64,000 nucleotides of DNA from Serinicoccus marinus DSM 15273 (GCF_008386315.1 NZ_CP043808.1:2108001-2172000); one strand, 5' to 3'; positions 38,338 through 48,019 are shown, numbered from the stretch's first letter. Notes: generated by a model not told the origin, from the sequence alone. Translations and numbers: made by a program.

Positions 38338-39339
38338 TCAGTGGCGCTCGTGCTTGCGCGCCCGGGTCATGAGGGCCCGGGTGAGGTCCTCGGGGGTCAC
38401 CGAGCCGTCCACGACCGCGGTCACGCCCTCGCAGATCGGCAGGTCCACCCCCTGGCTGGCGCCCAGCTCCACCACGCTGCGGCAGCTCTTGACGCCCTCC
38501 GCCGTCTGGTGCGGCACGGCCAGCACCTCTTCGACGCTGCGCCCCTGACCGAGCGCGACGCCGACGCGGTGGTTGCGGGAGAGCGGGGACATGCAGGTCG
38601 CGATGAGGTCGCCGACGCCGGCCAGCCCCATGAGCGTGGCGGGGTCGGCGCCGAGCGCCTGCCCGAGCCGGGCGGTCTCGGCGAGCCCGCGGGTGATGAG
38701 GCTGGACTTGGTGTTGTCGCCGTAGCCGAGGCCCTCGGCCATGCCCACCGCGAGCGCGATGACGTTCTTGACCGCTCCGCCGATCTCGGCACCGACGACG
38801 TCGGTCTGGGTGTAGGGCCGGAAGTAGGCGGTCATGCACGCCTCGGCGACCCGGTCGGCGGCGTCGTGGTCGAGGGCCGCGACGACGCTGGCGGCCGGCT
38901 GGCGGGCGGCGATCTCCCGGCTGAGGTTGGGGCCGGTCACGACGACGATGCGCCCGGCCTCGACGCCGCTGTCCTCGACCACCTGGCTCATCCGCAGGCC
39001 GGTGCCCAGCTCGATGCCCTTCATGAGCGAGACCACCGGGGCCCTCGCCGGGAGGTGCTCGCCCCACTCGGCGAGGTTGGCACGCACCGTCTGCGAGGGG
39101 ACGGCCAGCACCACCAGGTCGGCGCCCGCCGCCGCCTCCGCGGGGTCCGTGGTCGCGGTGACCACCGGGGCCAGCTCGACCTCGGGCAGGTAGTCCGGGT
39201 TGTGCCGTGAGTCGCGGATGCCCTCGGCGATCTCGGGTCGGCGGGCCCACAGGACGACCCGCTCCGCGCCCGCGTCGGCGAGGATCTGGGCGAAGGCGGT
39301 GCCCCAGCTGCCGGCGCCGAAGATGGCTGCCCGGGTCAT
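38338..39339 (-). CDS. gpsA: Glycerol-3-phosphate dehydrogenase [NAD(P)+]
   Basis: 333 residues. Rossmann motif GAGSWGTA at 8-15, catalytic lysine in GGAVKNVIALA, and GNTKSSLITRG. It reduces dihydroxyacetone phosphate to sn-glycerol-3-phosphate for phospholipids. The start overlaps the plsC stop (ATGA), matching a phospholipid operon plsC-gpsA. Confidence 0.95.
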   Translation of the reverse strand: MTRAAIFGAGSWGTAFAQILADAGAERVVLWARRPEIAEGIRDSRHNPDYLPEVELAPVVTATTDPAEAAAGADLVVLAVPSQTVRANLAEWGEHLPARAPVVSLMKGIELGTGLRMSQVVEDSGVEAGRIVVVTGPNLSREIAARQPAASVVAALDHDAADRVAEACMTAYFRPYTQTDVVGAEIGGAVKNVIALAVGMAEGLGYGDNTKSSLITRGLAETARLGQALGADPATLMGLAGVGDLIATCMSPLSRNHRVGVALGQGRSVEEVLAVPHQTAEGVKSCRSVVELGASQGVDLPICEGVTAVVDGSVTPEDLTRALMTRARKHERH

Positions 39340-40082
39340 CCCTCGGGCTCCGTGGGCCGACGGGCCGGGTCGAAGGGTTCGGCGGGAGGCTGCTCGCCAC
39401 GGATCTGCGATAGCTGCTCGGTGATCGCGGCCATGACGCGGCGCGTGGCCTCGGCGTGCGCCCGCGGCTCCTGCGCGCGGTCGTAGAGGTCGGACAGCTC
39501 GACCGGGGCGCCGGCGCTGACGTGCTGGACCGGGCGCTTCAGCAGGTTGCCCGGGCGGCGGGCATAGTGCCCGAGCACCCCTTGGGCACCCCACTGGGCG
39601 ATCGGCACCACCGGGGCCCGGCTGGTCAGCGCCAGCCGACCCACGCCCGACTTGGCCTTCATCGGCCACAGGTCGGGATCCCGGGTCAGGGTGCCCTCGG
39701 GCATGATCGCGATGCACCGACCGCCGGCGAGGGCGGCGCGCGCGGCCTCGAGCGCGTCACCGGCGCGCGAGCTGGAGCGGTAGACCGGGACCTGCTCCAG
39801 GTGTCGCAGCGCGGCGCCGAGCAGCGGCACCTCGAAGAGGGAGGACTTGGCAAGGAAGAAGGGGGCGTGCCCGTGGTCGACGAGGAAGTGGGCCAGCATG
39901 ATCGGGTCCACCTCGGAGTAGTGGTTGCCGGCGACGATGAAGCCCTCGCCCCGCGGCAGGTGCTCGGCGCCGGACCAGTCGCGGCGGGTCACGCCCATGA
40001 GCACGGGGCGCAGGGCCGCGATGACCGCGTGGTAGGACCAGGGCACGGCCTGGCGCAGGGGCTGGCGTCTCACGCGGGTCAT
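39336..40082 (-). CDS. plsC: 1-acyl-sn-glycerol-3-phosphate acyltransferase
   Basis: 248 residues. The HX4D motif is His54-Asp59 (NHYSEVD), and PEGT at 128-131 binds the acyl acceptor. One or two weak hydrophobic stretches suggest membrane association. It adds the second acyl chain in phosphatidic acid synthesis. First gene of plsC-gpsA; divergent from cofC by 37 bp. Confidence 0.92.
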   Translation of the reverse strand: MTRVRRQPLRQAVPWSYHAVIAALRPVLMGVTRRDWSGAEHLPRGEGFIVAGNHYSEVDPIMLAHFLVDHGHAPFFLAKSSLFEVPLLGAALRHLEQVPVYRSSSRAGDALEAARAALAGGRCIAIMPEGTLTRDPDLWPMKAKSGVGRLALTSRAPVVPIAQWGAQGVLGHYARRPGNLLKRPVQHVSAGAPVELSDLYDRAQEPRAHAEATRRVMAAITEQLSQIRGEQPPAEPFDPARRPTEPEG

Positions 40083-40119
40083 CTTTGCATCCGGGGGCGG
40101 TGCTGGCGAAGATGCTGGG

Positions 40120-40791
40120 GTGCGCGACAGGACGGGACGGGCTGCGGCCGGGCTCGACTGGCGGCTGGTGCTGCCGGTTCAACGAGCCGATCGCGCCAAG
40201 ACCCGCCTCGTGGCACCGGACGGGGTCTCCCGACCCGAGCTGGCCCGCGCGATCGCCCTGGACACGCTGGACGCGGTATGCCGCGCCCTCCCGCCGGGCC
40301 GGGTGACCGTGGTGACCGCCGACGACGGTGCGGCCGACAGGGCGCGGGAGGTCGGGGCCCGGGCGGTCCCCGACCCCGGGCGCGGGCTGGACGAGGCGAT
40401 CCGGCGCGGCCTGGACGACGCGGCCCTGCAGGTCGGGGGTGAGAGCGGCGCCGGCCGGCAGGCCCCCGGGTGGGCCGTGCTGCTGGGCGACCTGCCGGCG
40501 CTACGTCCGGAGGACCTCCGGGAGGCCCTGGCGCGCTGCGCCGCCCTCGACCGTGCGGTGGTGCCGGACGCCGAGGGCACGGGTACGGTCCTGCTGACCT
40601 CGACGCGAGGCATACCGCGGCCGCGCTTCGGTGCCGGGTCGGCCGCACGGCACGCCGTCGACGCCACCCGCCTGGACCTCGACCTGCCTCGGCTACGGCG
40701 TGACGTGGACCGGGCCGAGGACCTGCAGGAGGCGCTGCTCCTCGGCGTGGGCGCCCGCACCCGCGCGGCCCTGGGCTCGACCGCGGCCTGA
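40120..40791 (+). CDS. cofC: 2-phospho-L-lactate (phosphoenolpyruvate) guanylyltransferase CofC/FbiD
   Basis: 223 residues. The N-terminus WRLVLPVQRADRAKTRLVAPDG matches the CofC/FbiD nucleotidyltransferase opening, followed by TADDGAA and LLGDLPALRPEDL. The enzyme makes the activated three-carbon unit of coenzyme F420. It stands apart from the other F420 genes, none of which is in the window, which is normal in this phylum. GTG start at 40120. Confidence 0.88.
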   Translation: MRDRTGRAAAGLDWRLVLPVQRADRAKTRLVAPDGVSRPELARAIALDTLDAVCRALPPGRVTVVTADDGAADRAREVGARAVPDPGRGLDEAIRRGLDDAALQVGGESGAGRQAPGWAVLLGDLPALRPEDLREALARCAALDRAVVPDAEGTGTVLLTSTRGIPRPRFGAGSAARHAVDATRLDLDLPRLRRDVDRAEDLQEALLLGVGARTRAALGSTAA

Positions 40792-40829
40792 GCCGGTCCC
40801 CCACCCGCGCCACGACCTACAGTGGACCC

Positions 40830-41060
40830 ATGCAGGCCAGCGTGCACACCTACGACCTCGACGCCGGCAGCGGGACGGTCCTGCTCGACACCGGGCGGGT
40901 GCTGCCCTTCGCCGCCGCGGTGATGGACGCGAGCGGTCTCCGGCACCTGCGGGTGGGCCAGCGGGTGAGCATCGAGGTCGACGGTGACCCCGAAACCGCG
41001 GGCGCGAGCCTCACCCGGCTCTGGATCGTCGGCATCGGCGAGGGCGAGCCCATCGTCTGA
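40830..41060 (+). CDS. Small conserved cold-shock/OB-like protein
   Basis: 76 residues, beta-rich: SVHTYDLDAGSGTVLLDTGRVLPF ... LRVGQRVSIEVDG. The pattern resembles the cold-shock-like small OB proteins seen in actinobacteria but lacks the RNP motifs of true CspA. Function not assigned. Lies 38 bp after cofC, possibly in the same transcript. Confidence 0.6.
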   Translation: MQASVHTYDLDAGSGTVLLDTGRVLPFAAAVMDASGLRHLRVGQRVSIEVDGDPETAGASLTRLWIVGIGEGEPIV

Positions 41061-41069
41061 TCCACTCGT

Positions 41070-41129
41070 CCGCAGCAGGCGTCCCGCTGCGGTGATGCAT
41101 CCCCGCACCGCAGCACCTTCTGCGCGGGG
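41070..41129. terminator. Two hairpins between convergent genes
   Basis: CCGCAGC/GCTGCGG (41070-41092) and CCCCGC/GCGGGG (41101-41129) lie between the small OB-like gene and hupB and probably terminate both. Confidence 0.55.
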
Positions 41130-41145
41130 TCGGGCGCACAGCGGG

Positions 41146-41850
41146 TCAACGCTTCTTCGCGGCCTTCTTCTTCGTCGACTTCTTCCCCTTCTTGGCCTTC
41201 TTGCGTTTGCCGGAGTCGCCGTGTGACACGTCGTCGTTCTTGACCTTCGCCAGCTGCGCCTTCTTGGCCGAGATCATGTCGGCGGTGATGTCCTCGCCGC
41301 TGGAGAAGACCCGTCCGCCGCCGACCGACCCCGGCTGTCGTGGCTCCGAGCTCTCGTTCGTCGGGTCGGGCTTCTCCCGGCGCACGCTCGGCGGGGTCCC
41401 CGAGGGGGCACGCCGCTCCCGGTCGCGGTCGGACGACGCCCGGGCGGCGACCCGACCCTTCGGCTCGTGCCGAGGACCGCTGTCGTGGCGGCGCACCGTG
41501 CTCGGGGCTCCGGCGGAGCCGCCCTCGGAGTCACCGGCGGCCCGCGCCCCGGCCAGGCCCTGCGCGGGCAGCGTCGCCGGGTCGGCCACCACCTCCCTGA
41601 AGGCGGCTCCCGGCCGGAAGCGCGGGCTCCGGGTCTCCGGGATCGGCACCGCCTCTCCGGTCCTCGGGTTGCGCCCCGTCCGCGCTGCCCGGTCCACCCG
41701 CTCGAAGGTCCCGAAACCGCTGATGCTCACCGTGCCGCCCGCGGCCACCTCGCGCAGCACCACGTCCACCAGGGCCTCGACGGCGGCTCCGGCGGCGGCC
41801 CGGCCGCCCACGCGCGGAGCCAGCGCCTCGATCAGGTCCGTCTTGTTCAT
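41146..41850 (-). CDS. hupB: HU-family DNA-binding protein with lysine-rich tail
   Basis: 234 residues. Residues 1-90 form the HU fold (NKTDLIEAL ... GTVSISGFGTFERVDRAARTGRNPRTGEAV), which bends and compacts DNA. A charged linker follows and the end is KRKKAKKGKKSTKKKAAKKR-like. This two-part form is the actinobacterial HupB type, whose tail adds DNA binding and can be acetylated in mycobacteria. ATG at 41850. Confidence 0.93.
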   Translation of the reverse strand: MNKTDLIEALAPRVGGRAAAGAAVEALVDVVLREVAAGGTVSISGFGTFERVDRAARTGRNPRTGEAVPIPETRSPRFRPGAAFREVVADPATLPAQGLAGARAAGDSEGGSAGAPSTVRRHDSGPRHEPKGRVAARASSDRDRERRAPSGTPPSVRREKPDPTNESSEPRQPGSVGGGRVFSSGEDITADMISAKKAQLAKVKNDDVSHGDSGKRKKAKKGKKSTKKKAAKKR

Positions 41851-41921
41851 GCCCCCAGCCTCTCGCACGCTCCTTCGGCGCGCCAGCGTGCGGACCGGCC
41901 GGGCCGTCCCCTACACGCATG

Positions 41922-41959
41922 CGAACGGCCCCCACCGCTGCTGCGGTGAGGGCCGTTCG
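41922..41959 (-). terminator. Terminator downstream of tRNA-Glu
   Basis: A hairpin of about 16 bp with a bulge (arms CGAACGGCCC...GGGCCGTTCG) begins eight bases after the tRNA-Glu 3' end on the minus strand. It fits the end of a gltX-tRNA-Gln-tRNA-Glu transcript. Confidence 0.7.
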
Positions 41960-41966
41960 ACACGGG

Positions 41967-42039
41967 TAGCCCCGACGGGATTCGAACCCGCGCTACCGCC
42001 TTGAGAGGGCGGCGTGCTAGGCCGCTACACAACGGGGCC
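41967..42039 (-). tRNA. tRNA-Glu (anticodon CUC)
   Basis: A 73-nt cloverleaf. The acceptor pairs GGCCCCG with CGGGGCT, the anticodon loop is CUCUCAA, and the T-loop has GGTTCGAATCC. CCA is not encoded. A terminator follows. Confidence 0.95.
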
Positions 42040-42124
42040 GTGTCCGGCGCGCTCGGCGCCGAGGGGAGAGACTACCCGAGCGGGCAGGTCTCCACGAAAT
42101 CCGGAGCTGGGCTCCGTCATCGCG

Positions 42125-42196
42125 CTGGGGTACCAGGACTCGAACCTAGAACAACTGAACCAGAATCAGCCGTGTTGCCAATTACACCATACCCCA
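42125..42196 (-). tRNA. tRNA-Gln (anticodon CUG)
   Basis: A 72-nt cloverleaf with acceptor TGGGGTA/TACCCCA, anticodon loop UUCUGGU (anticodon CUG), T-loop GGTTCGAGTCC and discriminator G. CCA is not encoded. It lies between gltX and tRNA-Glu on the same strand. Confidence 0.93.
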
Positions 42197-42301
42197 AGGG
42201 GGTGTCTCCGCCCTGTCCCACTAACCGGGAAGCGCGGCGAACCGAGCAACAACTCTACCGCGCCCGGCGCACCCCACCCAAATCTGGCGCGACCGCACGG
42301 G

Positions 42302-43858
42302 TCAGAGCGACGCGCGCAGCCGGGCGAGCCGGTCCAGCGTCTCCTGCTTGCCCAGGATCTCCATCGACTCGAAGAGCGGCGGGCTGATCCGCTGCCCGGA
42401 GACGGCGGTCCGCAGCGGCCCGAAGGCGAAGCGCGGCTTGAGGCCCATCCCGTCCACCAGCGCCTCGCGCAGCGCCGCCTCGATCCGGTCGTGGGTCCAC
42501 TCCACCCCACCGCCGAGTGGCTGCGGGGCGGCGCCCGAGATCGGCTCCAAGGCGGCCATCGCCGCGTCGAGGACGGCACCGGCGTCGTCCTTGAGCTGGC
42601 CGCGCGCGTCGTCGGCGATCTGCAGCTCCTCGCCGCTCACGTAGAACGGCCGCACCATGGGCACCGCCTCGGAGAGCACCTGGATCCGCGTCTGGATGAG
42701 GTCGGCGACCGCCTCCAGCCTGGCCAGCTCACCCATACCGGACTGCTCCCCCAGCACCCCGGCCTCGCGCAGCACCGGGAGCAGCCGGGAGGTGAACTCG
42801 GCGAGCGGGAGCCGGCGCAGGTGGTCGCCGTTGAGCGACTCGGCCTTCTTCTGGTCCCACCGCGCCGGGTTGGGGTTGACGTCTCGGACGTCGAAGGCCT
42901 CGACGAGGTGCTCGGGGTCGAAGATGTCGCGGTCCGGCCCGATCGACCAGCCCAGCAGCGCGAGGTAGTTGATCATCCCCTCCCGGACGAAGCCGCGCTC
43001 GCGGTGCAGGAAGAGGTTGGACTCGGGGTCGCGCTTGGACAGCTTCTTGCTCCCTTCCCCCAGCACGAGCGGCAGGTGGGCGAAGGTCGGCACCTGCTCG
43101 GCGACCCCGATCTCGACGAGGGCGCGGTAGAGCGCGATCTGCCGCGGGGTGGAGGAGAGCAGGTCCTCGCCACGGATGACGTGGGTGATCCGCATCATCG
43201 CGTCGTCGACCGGGTTGACGAGGGTGTAGAGCGGCTGGCCGTTGCCCCGCACGATGACGAAGTCCGGCACTGACCCGGCCCCGAAGGTCACCTCGCCCCG
43301 CACGAGGTCGGTGAAGGTGATGTCCTCCTCCGGCATCCGCAGCCGCAGCACCGGCTCGCGCCCCTCGTCACGGTATGCCTGCTTCTGCTCCGCACTCAGC
43401 TCGCGGTCGTGGTTGTCGTAGCCGAGCTTGGGGTCGCGACCGGCGGCGCGGTGGCGCGCCTCGACCTCCTCCGGGGTGCTGAAGGACTCGTAGGCCAGCC
43501 CGGCCTCCAGCAGCCGGCGGGCGACGTCGGCGTGCAGGTCGGCGCGCTCGCTCTGGCGGTAGGGGCCGTAGGGGCCGCCCACCCCCGGCCCCTCGTCGTA
43601 GTCCAGACCGAGCCAGTCCAGCGCGTCGACGATCTGCGCCATGGACTCCTCGGAGTCGCGCGCGGCGTCGGTGTCCTCGACCCGGAAGACGAGGGTGCCG
43701 CCGTGGTGCCGTGCGAAGGCCCAGTTGAACAGCGCCGTGCGGGCCAGGCCCACGTGCGGCGTCCCTGTCGGGCTGGGGCAGAAGCGGACCCGGACGTCGG
43801 CGCCGGTCGCCTCGTCGTGCTCGGTGCGGGACACGGGGGCGGAGTGCGTGGTCGTCAT
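42302..43858 (-). CDS. gltX: Glutamate--tRNA ligase
   Basis: 518 residues, class I synthetase. The HIGH motif is HVGL at 35-38 ([17 protein letters not shown]) and KMSKS is KLSKR. Bacteria of this phylum usually lack GlnRS, so this enzyme probably charges both tRNA-Glu and tRNA-Gln, with GatCAB amidating the latter. The two genes for its own substrates lie just downstream on the same strand, 105 bp after the stop. ATG at 43858. Confidence 0.96.
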   Translation of the reverse strand: MTTTHSAPVSRTEHDEATGADVRVRFCPSPTGTPHVGLARTALFNWAFARHHGGTLVFRVEDTDAARDSEESMAQIVDALDWLGLDYDEGPGVGGPYGPYRQSERADLHADVARRLLEAGLAYESFSTPEEVEARHRAAGRDPKLGYDNHDRELSAEQKQAYRDEGREPVLRLRMPEEDITFTDLVRGEVTFGAGSVPDFVIVRGNGQPLYTLVNPVDDAMMRITHVIRGEDLLSSTPRQIALYRALVEIGVAEQVPTFAHLPLVLGEGSKKLSKRDPESNLFLHRERGFVREGMINYLALLGWSIGPDRDIFDPEHLVEAFDVRDVNPNPARWDQKKAESLNGDHLRRLPLAEFTSRLLPVLREAGVLGEQSGMGELARLEAVADLIQTRIQVLSEAVPMVRPFYVSGEELQIADDARGQLKDDAGAVLDAAMAALEPISGAAPQPLGGGVEWTHDRIEAALREALVDGMGLKPRFAFGPLRTAVSGQRISPPLFESMEILGKQETLDRLARLRASL

Positions 43859-43916
43859 GATGCGCGCCAGCCTACTTCCAGCCAGGGGTCGGTGAGGCAC
43901 GCCGACGAGGTATGCC

Positions 43917-44501
43917 TCAGCGCGCCATGAGCGCCAGCGTCACCGACTCCTGCATCCAGGAGAGGAAGTCGTAGTAGGCCATCTTCTGGGCCAGGGCCGG
44001 ATCCAGCTCGCTCCTGCCAGCGAGCGCCTCCTCCAGCTCCTCGTGCAGCCGCTCGGAGTCCTCGTCGGTGCGCAGCCCGAGCTGCTCGCCGAGGATGAGC
44101 CGGGCGTCGGTGAGGGCCACCGCGAGCGCCCGACCCTGCTCCGGATCCAGCTCGACCCGCGGCGGCTGGGCAGCCTCCAGCGCCGCGATCGCGGTGGACA
44201 GCGTGGCGGCCTTGCGCTGGCGCAGCCCGTGCTCGGTGAGCCGCCGGAACTCGCTGGCCTGCTCGTCGTCGTCCCGCGAGGCCGGCGGCAGCAGCCGGCG
44301 CAGCGCCGGGTCGCTCGGCTCCTCCGGGTCCACCTCGTCGCCGAGCCCGGCGACCAGGTCGAGGAAGGGGTCCCCGGTGTCCGGCCGCTCCGGCGCGACG
44401 AAGTCACGGGTCAGCCGGAGCACGTGGACCACCACGGCGATCTCCTCGGCCTCGAAGGTCCCCACCAGCCGGTCCCCCCGACGACGGAACGCGCGCGCCA
44501 T
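43917..44501 (-). CDS. DUF2017 family protein
   Basis: 194 residues, mainly helical, matching the actinobacterial DUF2017 family that is almost always next to clpS (here three bases after its stop). Acidic centre ([11 protein letters not shown]) and conserved end [22 protein letters not shown]. Function unknown; the pairing suggests a role near ClpS/ClpP proteolysis. Confidence 0.88.
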   Translation of the reverse strand: MARAFRRRGDRLVGTFEAEEIAVVVHVLRLTRDFVAPERPDTGDPFLDLVAGLGDEVDPEEPSDPALRRLLPPASRDDDEQASEFRRLTEHGLRQRKAATLSTAIAALEAAQPPRVELDPEQGRALAVALTDARLILGEQLGLRTDEDSERLHEELEEALAGRSELDPALAQKMAYYDFLSWMQESVTLALMAR

Positions 44502-44504
44502 ACC

Positions 44505-44837
44505 TCAGTCGTCCTTCTGGAAGGTGGCCCACAGGCCGTAGCCGTGCATGGCCTCGGTGTCGGCCTCCATCTTCTCGCGGGACCCGGTCGAGACGACCGC
44601 GCGACCCTGCGTGTGCACGTCCATCATCAGCTTCTCCGCCTTGCTCCTGCTGTAGCCGAAGTGCGTCTGGAAGACCCAGGTGACGTAGTTCATGAGGTTG
44701 ACCGGGTCGTTCCACACCAGCGTGATCCACGGGGTGTCCGCCTCGGGGCGGTCGAGGACCGCGACACCGCCCTGCTCCTGCGGCGTGGTCTGCGGGTCGG
44801 CCGGCGGGGCCGGCGGGCTGGGGGTGTCGATCGGCAC
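44505..44837 (-). CDS. clpS: ATP-dependent Clp protease adaptor ClpS
   Basis: 110 residues. The core [27 protein letters not shown] (shown in part) and [17 protein letters not shown] are ClpS hallmarks; it binds N-degron residues and hands substrates to ClpA/ClpC. The first ~30 residues are a Pro-rich tail, as in other actinobacteria. Divergent from pncB by 22 bp. Confidence 0.95.
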   Translation of the reverse strand: MPIDTPSPPAPPADPQTTPQEQGGVAVLDRPEADTPWITLVWNDPVNLMNYVTWVFQTHFGYSRSKAEKLMMDVHTQGRAVVSTGSREKMEADTEAMHGYGLWATFQKDD

Positions 44838-44859
44838 GACCCCACCCTAGGCTGCGGGG

Positions 44860-46161
44860 GTGAGCACGAGCACCGCCCTGCTGACCGACCACTACGAGCT
44901 GACGATGATCCAGGCGGCGCTGGCCAGCGGCCACGCCGACCGGCGCTGCGTCTTCGAGGCCTTCGCGCGCCGCCTCCCCGACGGCCGGCGCTACGGCGTC
45001 GTCGCCGGGACCGGGCGGGCGCTGGAGGCGCTGCGCGACTTCCGGTTCGGCGAGGAGGAGATCGCCTTCCTCGCCGAGCAGCAGGTCGTCGACCACCCGA
45101 CCCTGGACTGGCTGGCCGACTACCGCTTCACCGGTGACGTCTGGGGGTATGCCGAGGGCGAGGTCTACGTGCCCGGCTCGCCGCTGCTCGTGGTCGAGTC
45201 GACCTTCGCCGAGGGCGTCGTGCTGGAGACGCTCTTCCTGTCGATCCTCAACCACGACTCGGCCGTGGCCTCGGCCGCCTCGCGGATGACGGCGGTGGCG
45301 CACGGCCGCCCGTGCATCGAGATGGGCAGCCGCCGGACGCACGAGGAGTCGGCGGTCGCGGCGGCGCGCGCGGCCTACCTCGCGGGCTTCGCCTCCACCT
45401 CCAACCTCGAGGCGGGCCGGCGGCACGGCATCCCGACGATGGGCACCGCCGCGCACTCCTACACGTTGCTGCACGACGACGAGCGGCAGGCCTTCGCCAC
45501 CCAGCTGGAGAGCCTGGGCCTGTCGACCACCCTGCTCGTCGACACCTACGACGTCACCGGCGCGGTCGAGCTCGCGGTCGAGCTGGCCGGGGCGCGGCTC
45601 GGCGGGGTCCGGCTGGACTCCGGCGACCTGGTGAGCCAGGCCTTCGAGGTGCGCGCCCAGCTGGACGCCCTCGGCGCGACCGGCACCCGCATCGTGGTCA
45701 CCAGCGATCTGGACGAGCACGCGATCGCCGCGCTGCAGGCCGCCCCGGTGGACGCCTACGGCGTGGGCACCAAGGTCGTCACCGGCTCGGGCCACCCCGC
45801 GGCGGGCATGGTCTACAAGCTCGTCAGCCGGGAGAACGGCGTCGGTCAGATGGAGGGCGTGGCGAAGGCGAGCAAGGACAAGGCCAGCGTGGGCGGGCGC
45901 AAGTATGCCCTGCGCCGCCGCTCCGCCGCCGGGCTCGCCACCGAGGAGATCGTCGGCATCCACGAGCACCCCGACGACGACGGCGACGACCGCTCGCTGC
46001 TCGTGCCGCTCGTCGAGGGCGGCGAGGTCGTCGCGCCGACCGACGTGCAGACCGCGCGGGCCCACCACGAGATGGCCCGCGCCGAGCTCCCGCAGAGCGC
46101 GCTGCGGATGTCGCACGGCGACCCCGCGCTGCCGACGACCTATCTCGACAACTGGAGCTGA
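44860..46161 (+). CDS. pncB: Nicotinate phosphoribosyltransferase
   Basis: 433 residues. TDHYELTMIQAAL near the start, the catalytic-histidine region MGTAAHSY, and GVRLDSGDL are family motifs. It makes nicotinate mononucleotide in the Preiss-Handler NAD salvage route. GTG at 44860. The nicotinamidase gene next door (convergent) supplies its substrate. The 140 bp after the stop (46162-46301) hold no gene I can support. Confidence 0.95.
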   Translation: MSTSTALLTDHYELTMIQAALASGHADRRCVFEAFARRLPDGRRYGVVAGTGRALEALRDFRFGEEEIAFLAEQQVVDHPTLDWLADYRFTGDVWGYAEGEVYVPGSPLLVVESTFAEGVVLETLFLSILNHDSAVASAASRMTAVAHGRPCIEMGSRRTHEESAVAAARAAYLAGFASTSNLEAGRRHGIPTMGTAAHSYTLLHDDERQAFATQLESLGLSTTLLVDTYDVTGAVELAVELAGARLGGVRLDSGDLVSQAFEVRAQLDALGATGTRIVVTSDLDEHAIAALQAAPVDAYGVGTKVVTGSGHPAAGMVYKLVSRENGVGQMEGVAKASKDKASVGGRKYALRRRSAAGLATEEIVGIHEHPDDDGDDRSLLVPLVEGGEVVAPTDVQTARAHHEMARAELPQSALRMSHGDPALPTTYLDNWS

Positions 46162-46301
46162 GCGGTGACGGCGCTCGACGAGGCCTTCGCGCTCCTGGAC
46201 GAGGCCGGGGTCGAGCGGGAGACCGGCCCGGTGATGTCACCCGAGGAGCCGCGCCACTCGTCGCCGACGATCGAGAGGACCGGCGCGCGGTGCACGACCG
46301 G

Positions 46302-46880
46302 TCAGCCGATCTCCACCCCGGCCTCGCGCAGCTGGGTCAGCGCCGCGTCCGTGGTCTCCGGGGCGACACCGGCGCACAGGTCGAGCAGGACGGTCGTCGC
46401 CAGCCGCTCGCGCCGGGCGTCCAGGGCCGTCGCGCGGACGCAGTGGTCGGTAGCGAGGCCGCAGACCTCGACCTCGTCGATGCCCCGCTCCCCCAACCAG
46501 TCAGCGAGGCCGACCTCGCGCCCGTCGACGTCGGTGCTGCCCTCGAAGCCGGAGTAGGCCGCCTCGTGCTCGCCCTTGCGGAAGACCGCCTGGACGTGCT
46601 CCAGCGCGCCGGCCAGCTCGGGGCGGAAGTCCGCGCCCTCGGTCCCGACCTCGCAGTGCACCGGCCAGGAGTCCACGAAGTCCGGCTCGCCGTCGGTCGC
46701 CCAGTGGTCACCGGGGTCGACGTGCCAGTCGGCGGTGGCGACGACGGCGGCATACCGCCCCGCGTGGGCGGCGACGTGCTCGCTGATCCGGGCGGCGACG
46801 GCGGTGCCCCCGGTGACGGGCAGTGAGCCGCCCTCGCAGAAGTCGTGCTGGACGTCGACGACGATCAGGGCGCGGGGCAT
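46302..46880 (-). CDS. pncA: Nicotinamidase/pyrazinamidase
   Basis: 192 residues. The catalytic set is visible: Asp9 (VVDVQHDF), Lys102 (FRKGEHEAA) and Cys147 (TDHCVRA), with metal-binding Asp51, His53 and His59 (DWHVDPGDH). It hydrolyses nicotinamide to nicotinate and could activate pyrazinamide. The ATG lies in a GGTATGCC octamer. Convergent with pncB: together they complete salvage of nicotinamide. Confidence 0.93.
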   Translation of the reverse strand: MPRALIVVDVQHDFCEGGSLPVTGGTAVAARISEHVAAHAGRYAAVVATADWHVDPGDHWATDGEPDFVDSWPVHCEVGTEGADFRPELAGALEHVQAVFRKGEHEAAYSGFEGSTDVDGREVGLADWLGERGIDEVEVCGLATDHCVRATALDARRERLATTVLLDLCAGVAPETTDAALTQLREAGVEIG

Positions 46881-46914
46881 ACCGCCGATGGTGCCACGGG
46901 GCTGTCGTGCCCGC

Positions 46915-47811
46915 TCAGCGCGAGCGCACGACGTTGGTGCGCGCGGCCTTGTCGTGCAGCGCCTGCCTGTTCTTGTCCCACAGCGGCCAGAGCACGTCGA
47001 GCAGCGTGAAGAGGCCGAGCGAGCCGAGGATCGGCACGAGCGAACCCAGCAGGTTGGGCCCCTGGTAGACCGCCGAGCGCAGCAGCGTGGCGCCCCACGT
47101 GGGCAGCCCCGGCTGGTCGCGCAGCCGCACCCGCAGGCCGGTGAGCAGCTTGCCGACGGTGCCGCCGAAGAACTTCACCATGAGCACCTCGTAGGCGACG
47201 CCGAGGAGGGCGCTGATCAGCCCGATGCGCAGCAGCCAGTCCTCCAGGACCACGGGCATGGCGCCGGTGGGGTCGGGGTCGAGGGCGTAGTCCTGCAGCT
47301 CGGCGGTGAGCTCGGGGTCGGCGGTCACGGCGACGAGCACCGTGACGAGCCCGAGCCAGAGCAAGGCGTCGATGAGCCGGGCGCCGACGCGGTGCCACCA
47401 GCCGGCCAGCGGCTGGCCGTCCGGCGTGATCGTGCGCGGGTCGGGGCGGTAGCCGCCGGGCACCGGGCCGCCCTGCCACTCGCCCTGGTAGGGCTGCTGG
47501 CCGGTCTGCCCGGCGTAGGGGTTCGGCTGCTGGTATCCCTGCTGGCCGGAGCCCTGCTGGCCCCAGGGCGACTGGCCGTGCTGGCCCCAGCCCTGCTGGC
47601 CGGAGCCGCCCTGACCCCAGCCCTGCTGGCCGTAGCCACCCTGGGCCTGGTCGCTCCCACCCGGCTGCTGCGTCTGTTGGAGCGACTGCCCCGCCTGGGC
47701 GAGGTTGGGCTTCTGCTTCGGCGCGGTGTGCGAGGTCCACTGCACGCCGTCCCAGTAGCGGAGGTTCTGCTCGTCCTGCGGGTCGTCGTACCACCCTGCC
47801 TGCTGACTCAT
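46915..47811 (-). CDS. DUF2510-RDD domain membrane protein
   Basis: 298 residues. An N-terminal DUF2510 motif (GWYDDPQDEQNLRYWDGVQWT) is followed by about 95 residues rich in Gln and Gly with repeats like GQQGWGQ, then an RDD domain with three or four membrane helices (GLVTVLVAVT, LISALLGVAYEVLM, GLFTLLDVLW). RDD proteins have been tied to ion exchange or membrane stress; the role here is unknown. ATG at 47811. Confidence 0.85.
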   Translation of the reverse strand: MSQQAGWYDDPQDEQNLRYWDGVQWTSHTAPKQKPNLAQAGQSLQQTQQPGGSDQAQGGYGQQGWGQGGSGQQGWGQHGQSPWGQQGSGQQGYQQPNPYAGQTGQQPYQGEWQGGPVPGGYRPDPRTITPDGQPLAGWWHRVGARLIDALLWLGLVTVLVAVTADPELTAELQDYALDPDPTGAMPVVLEDWLLRIGLISALLGVAYEVLMVKFFGGTVGKLLTGLRVRLRDQPGLPTWGATLLRSAVYQGPNLLGSLVPILGSLGLFTLLDVLWPLWDKNRQALHDKAARTNVVRSR

Positions 47812-47854
47812 GGCGGCCAGACTAGCCGCGCAGCGCGTCTGGCCCGAGCACCTC

Positions 47855-47952
47855 CCTGGGCACGCCACACCAGCCCCAGGCATACCTGTGCACCGTTGCT
47901 GGACCGCGACTGACGATATTTCCTCAGCTCTGGCCGTAGAAGCGTGCTCAGG
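47855..47952. mobile_element. 98-bp inverted-repeat element, copy A
   Basis: Begins CCTGGGCACG and ends CGTGCTCAGG (10-bp terminal inverted repeats, 9/10). It aligns without gaps to copy B at 49751 in inverted orientation, about 76 of 98 positions identical, with fully conserved GATATTTCCTCAG and a core CCAGGCATACCTGTGCA that contains the octamer. It has no coding capacity; MITE-like or a regulatory hairpin. The downstream gene starts about 70-80 bp past its end. Confidence 0.7.
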
Positions 47953-48019
47953 CTGGCCCGCCCCGTTCTCCGGACCCCTCGTTGTGGACAACTTCTACGC
48001 CCGGGCGCCCGTCTGCACG

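Noticed and set aside
46165..46557. Plus-strand frame after pncB
   Set aside because: It runs mostly antisense to pncA and has no recognisable domain; the first 45 codons alone are too weak to call.
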